NCBI GenBank assembly: GCA_025201865.1
Contig: MU603153.1
Coordinates: forward strand, 1-17,646
Length of the DNA: 17,646 nucleotides
Source: Ramicandelaber brevisporus
Lineage: Eukaryota; Kickxellomycota; Ramicandelaberales; Ramicandelaberaceae
Direction of reading: 5' to 3'
In this document: positions 1 to 5,614 of the stretch, one piece after another
Numbering within the stretch: the stretch's first letter is position 1
Layout: every line of letters begins with the position of its first letter
Notes under the pieces: model-generated
Database searches by the model: none
Seen by the model: the letters and a program-made list of their open reading frames with translations, nothing else
Told to the model about the DNA's origin: nothing
Made by a program: the position numbers and the translations under genes

Positions 1-31
1 CGACGTGTGGCGAGAGATGAGAGAATGAGCT

Positions 32-38
32 TTATAAA
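32..38 (+). promoter_or_regulatory. Possible TATA element upstream of the U1-70K gene
   Basis: TTATAAA lies inside the 10-bp palindrome CTTTATAAAG at 30-39, about 190 bp before the U1-70K start codon. It is the only TATA-like element in the available upstream sequence. The transcription start is unknown and the window begins just upstream, so this is a positional guess. Confidence 0.3.
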
Positions 39-120
39 GTGTGTAAGAGGCGCGATTTTGCTGCGGAAGAAAGGTTGCCGGTTGGTGAATTGGTGTTTTT
101 TCGGCAGTAAAGTGAGCTTC

Positions 121-147
121 TGTTGTTGCTGTTGTTGTTGTTGTTGC
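121..147 (+). repeat. TTG/TGT trinucleotide repeat in the U1-70K leader
   Basis: The stretch is a nearly pure TTG run broken by GCT units. It sits about 80 bp before the start codon of the U1-70K gene, in what is probably promoter or 5' leader. The rest of positions 1-226 holds no other convincing gene. Confidence 0.8.
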
Positions 148-160
148 TGGGCTGGCGTTT

Positions 161-196
161 ATGGAAATCGGCTTGAAACCACCAAAAGAAAAATAA
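161..196 (+). other. Short upstream ORF (11 codons) before U1-70K
   Basis: An ATG at 161 opens an 11-codon ORF (MEIGLKPPKEK) that stops with TAA 30 bp before the U1-70K ATG. If the transcript starts upstream of 161, this could reduce initiation or allow reinitiation at 227. Nothing in the sequence proves that it is transcribed or translated. Confidence 0.25.
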
Positions 197-226
197 GAGA
201 AACAAAACAAAGACGAGCAAACAGCG

Positions 227-1471
227 ATGGGCGACAGATTAGCAAGCGACGTGCGGGCATTATTCAAGCCGCGTCCACCATTGCAATACGTGCCAAGTGT
301 GGACCACGATCTGCCTGATCGGAGGTCACGATCTATCACTGGAGTTGGTGCCTTGATAGCTCGGCTAAAGACACAAAGTCATCAAACTATAACAGCAACA
401 GCAACAGCAGCTGTGACCGAGTCGAGACCAGACGAGGCTGAGAGCAGTAAAGTAGAAGGTAAGGACGAAGCTACCGACACGAATGAGGCAATGGAGGAAC
501 TATCGGAAGCTGAAGCAGAGACTATGACAGAAGTACAGACAGAGACCGAGACACAGACAGGCTTTTGGCTAAAGACAGCAACTCCATCTCAGGAAGAACA
601 GCAACAACAACAACAGCAGCAAGAAGGCGAGGTGAATGAAACTGAGGATGGACCACTGCCATTGACGCGAAATCCATACAAGACTCTGTTTGTTTGTCGA
701 TTACCGCATATAACTACAAGGCGAGACTTGGAACGAGAGTTTGGACGACATGGGCCGATTAGAAATATTCAAGTTATATGCAACAGAATGGATGACGGTA
801 AAAGACCACGTGGATATGGATTTATAGAGTATGAAAGAGAGCGGGACATGATGCAGGCTGTTAAATTATCAGATGGAGCGCTGATTAGAGGTAGTAAAAT
901 AATTACGGATGTCGAAAGAGGAAGAACAGTCGGCGGATGGAAGCCAAGGAGAGCTGGCGGAGGACTGGGTGGAACCAGAAAAGGACCGATAGAGGAATGT
1001 TACTGGAGGTCAGAGCGAGCCCAAGTGCAGTATTTGAAAGACGCCAAAGTTGAAGAAGAAAAAGTAAGAAATGAAAGATTAATCAGATCATTAACAACAG
1101 TAAAGAAGAAGTCAAATGCTGGATTTGGTGGTCATGGCGGGAAACGAGGTGGCGGCGGCGGTGGTGGCGGTGGTGGTGGCGGTGGTGGTGGAAGAGATGG
1201 CGGCGGAAGAGATGGCGGTGGTGGGAATCGGAGATTTGGACGAGGAAGAGATGGCCGGGATTCATGGAGGGATTCCGGCCGTCATGGCTCATCGAGAAAT
1301 TATCATGATAGAGATTCTGCTGCTGCTGCTGCCGGTCGTAGTGGTGGTGGCAGCGGAGGTGGAGGAGGAGGAGGAGGAGGTCGCAGAGATGGACGTGATG
1401 GACGCGATGGACGCGATGGTGGGTCGTATCGTCGCTCACCTAGCCGCTCACCTTCAAGACGAAACTACTAA
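227..1471 (+). CDS. SNRNP70: U1 small nuclear ribonucleoprotein 70 kDa (U1-70K)
   Basis: This 414-residue protein binds U1 snRNA stem-loop I and helps the U1 snRNP recognise 5' splice sites in the nucleus. The N-terminus (about residues 10-45, LFKPRPPLQYVP and then ITGV) matches the U1-70K N-terminal domain. One RRM follows, with RNP2 LFVCRL at 154-159 and RNP1 RGYGFIEY at 195-202. The family hallmark DVERGRTVGGWKPRR then GGGLGGTRKG starts at 228. Between the N-terminal domain and the RRM, residues about 45-145 are Glu/Thr/Gln-rich with a polyQ run, in place of the charged helix seen in animals. The tail is a long glycine run (from about 308), RDGRDG units and a short SR end (RRSPSRSPSRR). 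The ATG at 227 has a purine at -3 and keeps the full conserved N-terminus. The codons are rich in AGA and GGA, unlike RPL10 next door. The gene ends in three consecutive in-frame TAA codons. Confidence 0.95.
   Translation: MGDRLASDVRALFKPRPPLQYVPSVDHDLPDRRSRSITGVGALIARLKTQSHQTITATATAAVTESRPDEAESSKVEGKDEATDTNEAMEELSEAEAETMTEVQTETETQTGFWLKTATPSQEEQQQQQQQQEGEVNETEDGPLPLTRNPYKTLFVCRLPHITTRRDLEREFGRHGPIRNIQVICNRMDDGKRPRGYGFIEYERERDMMQAVKLSDGALIRGSKIITDVERGRTVGGWKPRRAGGGLGGTRKGPIEECYWRSERAQVQYLKDAKVEEEKVRNERLIRSLTTVKKKSNAGFGGHGGKRGGGGGGGGGGGGGGGRDGGGRDGGGGNRRFGRGRDGRDSWRDSGRHGSSRNYHDRDSAAAAAGRSGGGSGGGGGGGGGRRDGRDGRDGRDGGSYRRSPSRSPSRRNY
1149..1191 (+). repeat. GGN repeat encoding a polyglycine run in U1-70K
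   Basis: Repeated GGC/GGT codons encode about 14 consecutive glycines in the C-terminal tail. A second GGA/GGT tract lies at about 1345-1380. Such tracts are unstable in length. The same DNA read in other frames produces spurious long ORFs on both strands. Confidence 0.85.
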
Positions 1472-1779
1472 TAATAAAAATAATTTTTATAGTTTACAAC
1501 TTTTCCATGAAAAAGATTAATTTTTTTTGAAAATAACTTGCACATGCCAGAAATGCAGCAAAAATTCGGAAATTCCGCCCAGTAAGCTGCATTTATAATG
1601 CATTTTTTTTTCCTCAGGCGCGCACACGCACACACACACAGCAGCGGCAGCGGCAGAAGAAGAGGGCAGCACAGAAGGCAAAAGACGCAAAAGAGAAGGG
1701 CTTTGATCTCGTCCTCTCTGCAACAATCACCGTAAATCAACCTACACTTTTTTGTAGAAAGATTCTCTAGATACTCAAA
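1472..1779 (+). promoter_or_regulatory. U1-70K / RPL10 intergenic region
   Basis: This 308-bp gap holds the 3' end of U1-70K and the RPL10 promoter and leader. TTTATAA at 1592-1598 is TATA-like. It is followed by a T tract and TTTCCTCAG ending at 1617, then a CA repeat (about 1625-1640) and a purine-rich leader. The T tract plus CAG could instead be a 3' splice site of a leader intron (a weak GTAAGC donor lies at 1582, giving only 36 nt). I prefer the TATA reading. There is no ATG between 1601 and the RPL10 start. No known ribosomal-protein promoter element was recognised. Confidence 0.4.
1473..1478 (+). terminator. AATAAA polyadenylation signal overlapping the tandem stops of U1-70K
   Basis: The stop region reads TAA TAA TAA at 1469-1477, and AATAAA overlaps the second and third stops. 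It is followed by an AT-rich stretch. If it is used, the 3' UTR would be very short, which fits the compact 308-bp gap to RPL10. Confidence 0.5.
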
Positions 1780-2433
1780 ATGGCTCGTCGCCCAGCTCGT
1801 TGCTACCGCTACTGCAAGAACAAGCCGTATCCAAAGTCGCGCTTCAACCGTGGTGTCCCGGATCCAAAGATCCGCATCTACGATCTCGGCCGCAAGAAGG
1901 CTGGCGTCGATGAGTTCCCACTCTGCGTGCACATGACCTCTGACGAGTACCAGCAGATTTCCTCTGAGGCTCTCGAAGCCGCTCGTATTTGCGCCAACAA
2001 GTACATGGTCAAGACCTCCGGCAAGGACTCCTTCCACATGCGCGTCCGCGTCCACCCATTCCACGTTATCCGCATCAACAAGATGTTGTCCTGCGCCGGT
2101 GCTGATCGTCTCCAGACCGGTATGCGTGGTGCCTACGGTAAGCCAGCTGGTACCGTTGCTCGCGTCAACATTGGCCAGATCCTGATGTCCACTCGTACCA
2201 AGGACACCAACAAGGCCGTTGTCATTGAGGCCTTCCGTCGTGCCAAGTACAAGTACCCAGGTCGCCAGAAGATCATCGTCTCCAAGAAGTGGGGCTTCAC
2301 CAAGCTCGACCGTGAGGACTACGTTGCCGCCCGCACTGCCGGCAAGCTGCAGCCAGACGGCTCCAACGTCAAGGTCCTGACCAACAAGGGCCCACTCGCC
2401 GAGTACTTCAAGCGCCTTGAGGCCGATGCTTAA
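1780..2433 (+). CDS. RPL10: 60S ribosomal protein L10 (uL16)
   Basis: This is a full-length 217-residue uL16 protein of the cytosolic large subunit, which lines the peptidyl-transferase/P-site region and is one of the last proteins loaded onto pre-60S particles. The N-terminus [21 protein letters not shown] and the core [28 protein letters not shown] are diagnostic, as are the [26 protein letters not shown] segment and [18 protein letters not shown] (each is given here only as the span it occupies in residues 1-180). The length is normal and no coding intron is present. The ATG context CAAAATGG is strong. Codon choice is heavily biased to C-ending codons and AAG lysine, as expected for very high expression, and contrasts with the AGA-rich U1-70K gene upstream. 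Confidence 0.98.
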   Translation: MARRPARCYRYCKNKPYPKSRFNRGVPDPKIRIYDLGRKKAGVDEFPLCVHMTSDEYQQISSEALEAARICANKYMVKTSGKDSFHMRVRVHPFHVIRINKMLSCAGADRLQTGMRGAYGKPAGTVARVNIGQILMSTRTKDTNKAVVIEAFRRAKYKYPGRQKIIVSKKWGFTKLDREDYVAARTAGKLQPDGSNVKVLTNKGPLAEYFKRLEADA

Positions 2434-2471
2434 ATGTGTTTTTGTTTAACATCATTTTAAGGGAAAAAAGT

Positions 2472-2513
2472 CACAAACTACAAATTGCAAATCACAAACC
2501 ACAAACTACAAAC
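2472..2513 (+). repeat. Six-copy 7-bp tandem repeat in the RPL10 3' region
   Basis: Six consecutive heptamers can be read: CACAAAC, TACAAAT, TGCAAAT, CACAAAC, CACAAAC, TACAAAC (consensus YRCAAAY), followed by a partial TACAG. They begin 38 bp after the RPL10 stop codon, so they probably lie in its 3' UTR or terminator region. Confidence 0.8.
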
Positions 2514-2520
2514 TACAGTA

Positions 2521-2537
2521 CCAATCAGCTAGCCAAT
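2521..2537 (+). promoter_or_regulatory. Paired CCAAT boxes upstream of the epoxide hydrolase
   Basis: CCAAT occurs at 2521-2525 (as CCAATCA) and again at 2533-2537, both on the + strand, about 250 bp before the epoxide hydrolase ATG. CCAAT is the site of the fungal HAP/NF-Y complex. The pair suggests that transcription of the next gene starts roughly between 2560 and 2700. Confidence 0.4.
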
Positions 2538-2608
2538 ACTAATACCCATTCTTTCATATTGTGGTTTCGGAGGAGAGCAACGCATTGATCACGATTTCAG
2601 TTCGGAGG

Positions 2609-2791
2609 ATGTGGTGCTCTTCACACGTGGAGAATGTGAGCGCCGAAGTGATTAATAAAACAATTGGTGCGAAGCTATACTTCTCGTTTTCGGCAGTGTC
2701 GCTGTTGCTTCTGCTACTGCTGTTGCTGCTTCTGCTGCTGTTGCTGTTATTACTCTCGCACCAAACAACACCAACACGTTCCACAAGATGA
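2609..2791 (+). other. Upstream ORF with an 18-leucine run overlapping the epoxide hydrolase start
   Basis: An ATG-initiated 60-codon ORF begins MWCSSHVENVS, contains 18 consecutive leucines, and stops with a TGA that overlaps the next gene's start codon as ATGA (2788-2791). It is in a different frame from the epoxide hydrolase. The leucine run comes from a degenerate CTG/CTT/TTG repeat, so the ORF may be an accident of repeat expansion. If it is transcribed it would be a uORF with possible termination-reinitiation. It does not look like a stand-alone protein family. Confidence 0.25.
2701..2755 (+). repeat. Degenerate CTG/CTT trinucleotide repeat before the epoxide hydrolase
   Basis: The tract is an uninterrupted register of CTG, TTG, CTT, CTA and TTA units, about 30 bp before the epoxide hydrolase ATG. 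All three forward frames are open and hydrophobic or small-residue rich. In the hydrolase frame it reads as an Ala/Val-rich stretch, but that frame has no ATG upstream of 2788. Confidence 0.8.
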
Positions 2792-3852
2792 ACCCAGCTG
2801 ACCCATCCTCGTTCACCCACAAGTACGCGTACTTGAACAACATACGCTACCACTACGTTGACGAAGGTCCTCGAGATGGTCCAGTCATCTTGGCCTGCCA
2901 CGGCTTCCCCGACCTCTGGTTCGGCTGGCGCCACCACATTCCAATCCTCGCCTCCAAGGGATACCGCGTCATCGTTCCAGATTTGCTTGGATTTGGCCAG
3001 ACCGACGCTCCTCACGCTCCCGAGATTGTTCCGCTGACGCGCTACGGCCACAAGTCTGTCGCCAAGGACCTCATGGCTCTGCTGGACCAGCTCGGCATCG
3101 ACAAGGTGATTCTGCTGGGACATGACTGGGGTGGCCAGCAGGTGTGGCGCACATACTTTTACTACCCGGAGCGTATCATTGCGATCATGTCATTGTGCAC
3201 TCCGTATTTGCCACCAGCAACGCATTATACGACCCTCGAGGAGTTTGTCGAATTGTTCCCGGCATGGGAGTATCAGCTGTACTTCAACACGCCTGAAGCT
3301 GAAGTCAACTTTGACGAAGACCCAGAAACGTTCTTTAGAAACGCACTCAACACTTCCTGCTCGCCAAATACCCTCATGGCCAAACCAACTGAAGCTGATG
3401 ATATTTACGTCCAAGAATTCAGCAGTGATGACGACGGCAACAGCAACAGCGAGAATTCTGCTGGCGGAGAGAAACCAAAGGTGCTCAAGCGCGGCCCATT
3501 GCTGACAGAGGCTGAGCTCGGCTATTACGCCAGTGAGTTTGGTCGCCGTGGATTCCATGGAGGTTTGAACTGGTACAAGACGCGCCGTGTTAACTTTGAT
3601 GACGAGCTGCCGCATGCCGACACCATTGTCAAAGTTCCGTGCTTGATGGTGACCGCCGAGCTGGACTTTGCTCTGCCGCCGGAAATGGCCAGTAGCATGC
3701 ACGAGTCTATTCCCGACTTGACCATGAGAGCCGTCAAGGATACTGGACATTGGATTATGACCGAAAAGAAGGATGAAGTCACGCAGCACATTTGCGACTT
3801 TCTGGACTTTAAGGTTGCGAGCAAGACGCCGCCGCTTAACAGTAAGATTTAG
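2788..3852 (+). CDS. Epoxide hydrolase, alpha/beta-hydrolase family
   Basis: This 354-residue enzyme is predicted to open epoxides to vicinal diols through an Asp-ester intermediate, for detoxification or fatty-acid epoxide turnover. The oxyanion motif HGFP is at 38-41 with DLWFGWR after it. The nucleophile is Asp113 in GHDWGG (111-116). The cap tyrosines lie in the EYQLYF segment (Tyr162/Tyr165) and in GYYASEF (Tyr246/Tyr247), which precedes the conserved GFHGGLNWY. The acid is Asp293 in AELDFALP and the base His321 in GHWIMTEK. All catalytic positions are present. The cap contains a hydrophilic acidic Ser/Asn-rich insert (about 210-230) absent from the core fold. The ATG at 2788 has A at -3 and gives a complete domain, so no N-terminal anchor is needed. 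The family is broad and the substrate cannot be told from sequence. Confidence 0.92.
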   Translation: MNPADPSSFTHKYAYLNNIRYHYVDEGPRDGPVILACHGFPDLWFGWRHHIPILASKGYRVIVPDLLGFGQTDAPHAPEIVPLTRYGHKSVAKDLMALLDQLGIDKVILLGHDWGGQQVWRTYFYYPERIIAIMSLCTPYLPPATHYTTLEEFVELFPAWEYQLYFNTPEAEVNFDEDPETFFRNALNTSCSPNTLMAKPTEADDIYVQEFSSDDDGNSNSENSAGGEKPKVLKRGPLLTEAELGYYASEFGRRGFHGGLNWYKTRRVNFDDELPHADTIVKVPCLMVTAELDFALPPEMASSMHESIPDLTMRAVKDTGHWIMTEKKDEVTQHICDFLDFKVASKTPPLNSKI

Positions 3853-3893
3853 TACTCTTTTAATATCGTGTCATAGTGACATTGGTTGAATTC

Positions 3894-3923
3894 GTGTGTG
3901 TATGTGTGTATGTGTGTATGTGT
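3894..3923 (+). repeat. TG-rich repeat with an 8-bp period in the epoxide hydrolase 3' region
   Basis: The stretch repeats GTGTGTAT about three and a half times, starting 42 bp after the stop codon. It probably lies in the 3' UTR, where it would give a UG-rich RNA. Confidence 0.75.
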
Positions 3924-4048
3924 TTGTTTAAAATAGATGCACGTTTAGTTACATGCAAATCGGACACGGTCGGTCAGGCTCGGAGCAATTCCATAATTGG
4001 TTCGAAAATGTGCCACAATCAACCTCTCTCCTCTCTTGTCAGAAACAA

Positions 4049-4102
4049 AGAGAAGAGACAGAGAGGAAGAGGAGGAGGAAGAGGAAGAAGAGGAAGAAGG
4101 GG
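4049..4102 (+). repeat. GA/GAG/GAA purine tract
   Basis: This is a purine-only tract apart from a few bases, made of GAG, GAA and GGA units in the long gap between the epoxide hydrolase and the TPS2-like gene. It opens spurious Glu-rich and Ser-rich ORFs on the two strands. It ends in an AGGGG at 4098-4102. Confidence 0.75.
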
Positions 4103-4243
4103 CTTCAAAAATAAGCACGAGGTGTTTGTTGTTATTGGTTTTTTTTCTTATTGCGCTCGTGCAACCACGCGTGAATGCGGCTGAACATGTCCTCAAAATG
4201 TTAATCGATCCATTTGTATCCTCACTATCGGCAACGGATATAT

Positions 4244-4245
<2 letters not shown>

Positions 4246-4274
<29 letters not shown>
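4246..4274 (+). repeat. CA dinucleotide microsatellite, about 14 copies
   Basis: This is an uninterrupted (CA)n tract followed directly by a CT-rich stretch to about 4310. The area 3853-4444 around it shows no gene I can support, only the epoxide hydrolase 3' end and simple repeats. Confidence 0.9.
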
Positions 4275-4277
<3 letters not shown>

Positions 4278-4504
4278 CTCTCTATCTTTTACTCTCTCTT
4301 ACTCTCTCAGCGCATCTAACTGAGTGCACAATTCACGTCGACGCGGCTGTTACATACAACTGCATCGATACACAGCCCAAGCCGGCGTACAAACCAGAAA
4401 AAAGTGGGGTGATTTTCAAAGAAGTTCAGAACGGTGGTGGCATGCTACATTGTAGGTCTAATCGCGTTTGTGTGCTGTCGCTATCCGTCCTCTTCCTCTT
4501 CCTT

Positions 4505-4522
4505 TACCTCTACCTCTACCTC
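4505..4522 (+). repeat. TACCTC tandem repeat, three copies
   Basis: Three perfect copies of TACCTC stand about 170 bp upstream of the TATAAAG at 4692, in the presumed TPS2 promoter. They could be coincidental in pyrimidine-rich DNA or repeated binding sites. Confidence 0.6.
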
Positions 4523-4648
4523 CGCCACTGCGACCACATTCCGCATTCCCCATCTCCACTCTACTATCGAGGGGTATCTTTTTGCGCGTGCTGCTGTATC
4601 TATCCATACCTCTCTCTATCTCGACGACTGTACTGTATACTTTTGCCT

Positions 4649-4669
4649 GACATTCGACATTCGACATTC
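4649..4669 (+). repeat. GACATTC tandem repeat, three perfect copies, next to the TATA box
   Basis: Three perfect heptamers GACATTC are in direct tandem and end 22 bp before the TATAAAG element of the TPS2-like gene. The position is typical of a proximal activator site. I do not recognise the binding protein. Confidence 0.7.
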
Positions 4670-4691
4670 ACCGTTCACAGCCAAGACGCGA

Positions 4692-4698
4692 TATAAAG
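4692..4698 (+). promoter_or_regulatory. TATA box candidate for the TPS2-like gene
   Basis: TATAAAG occurs in the context GATATAAAGCG. It sits just downstream of the GACATTC triplet and upstream of more than 900 bp of ATG-free, pyrimidine-rich leader. This is the best TATA match in the intergenic region. Transcription from about 4720-4740 is inferred. Confidence 0.5.
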
Positions 4699-5297
4699 CG
4701 CCATCGTGGTCAAGTTAAACCCATTAACATCATCAGTTGGCCTGCCAAACAACCCCCTCTCCAATCTTTCTTCCTTCTTCCTTCTTCATTTTCCCTTCCT
4801 TCAATATCACCATCGCTCTTTTTTATATATACCATCGCTCCTTTGCTTTTCTTGCACAATCCCTTCGATCGTTCACCATTTTCATTACTTTACTGTTTTA
4901 CTTATCATCCGATTACGTCACTATTTCCATATTGTTTCGTTCACAATACATCGTCTTTTTACCGTGTGTTACTATCCAATCACGATCCATATCATCTGTA
5001 GTCTCCCTCCCCCATTTTCGTGAAAGATTCCGTTTGCCAGCCCCACTGTTGTCGTCATATCGATATCATCGATTGCATTCCAGCAGTATATTTTTTCAAA
5101 CGCTCCAACCACAGGGTTCTTCATCGACACGTATCACAGTTGCTCACTTTGCAACAGCAGCCACCATCGTCAACAACAACAGCTATCATCTTCATTGACA
5201 AGCACCATCAACACCAGCTATCTATCACTCGCTCTTTTGTATACACCTTTACCACAGTTGACTTCGATCCAAATCCGTGTGCTGAGCCTCCAACTGA

Positions 5298-5393
5298 CTA
5301 ACTAACACCTCCTCGATTGTACATCCTCCTGCTTCCGCCCCAACTATCGATCGCATCCTGCTCTGTACTTCTTTTTTTTATTTTGTTTGACAG
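5298..5393 (+). promoter_or_regulatory. Probable 3' splice site of a leader intron (branch point to acceptor)
   Basis: Two overlapping CTAAC branch-point matches (5298-5302 and 5302-5306) are followed by a pyrimidine-rich stretch. The first AG after them is the acceptor at 5392-5393, in TTTGACAG, preceded by a T-rich tract. That makes an AG exclusion zone of about 90 nt. No consensus GTAAGT-type donor was found upstream, so the intron's 5' end is not assigned. Confidence 0.45.
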
Positions 5394-5614
5394 CCACTCC
5401 TCGTGAGAGACAAACTCATCCTTGTATCTTATCGAGCGTCTGTCTACTCCGTGCTTTTTTTTTTCTCATCTGGCAACTCTGGCGACTCCCATACTCCAAG
5501 CTCTCTCTTTTTCTTTTTCTTTTTTCTTTGGCTCTCCCTTTTCACTTGATCTTGCTTGCTCGAGTACGCCAAAAACCAACAACCCACAACCCCACAACCC
5601 CACAACTATCCAAG

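Larger units (their letters stand above)
4445..5614 (+). promoter_or_regulatory. ATG-free, pyrimidine-rich upstream region/5' leader of the TPS2-like gene
   Basis: No ATG occurs on the + strand in these 1170 bp, although GAT, with the same base composition, occurs at least 11 times. The stretch is T/C-rich and low in G. This is what a long scanned 5' leader under selection against upstream AUGs would look like. It extends upstream of the TATA candidate, so alternative starts or a leader intron are also possible. ORFs in it are short, non-ATG and Leu/Ser/Phe-rich, with no recognisable protein. Confidence 0.55.

Noticed and set aside
1083-1520. Val/Glu-rich (+) and His/Leu-rich (-) ORFs over the U1-70K glycine tail
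   Set aside because: GGN repeats lack stops in every frame. The proteins are pure low complexity and the U1-70K frame explains the DNA.
1468-2064. 198-residue - strand ORF antisense to RPL10
   Set aside because: It covers the RPL10 5' half through C-ending codon bias, has no ATG near its start and no recognisable domain.
2653-2787. In-frame hydrophobic N-terminal extension of the epoxide hydrolase
   Set aside because: The frame upstream of 2788 is open back to a TAA near 2656 and reads Ala/Val-rich, but it has no ATG, and I found no donor/acceptor pair that would add one.
4214-5301. Several + strand ORFs of 60-160 residues in the TPS2-like upstream region
   Set aside because: Those beyond 4444 start at non-ATG codons because no ATG exists there. 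Their Ser/Leu/Phe/Thr content reflects the CT-rich DNA.
5387-5614. N-terminal extension of the TPS2-like protein (76 residues, hydrophobic)
   Set aside because: The frame is open but has no ATG before 5615. The extension is CT-rich leader translated, it begins right at a likely splice acceptor, and it has no similarity to Tps2 N-termini.
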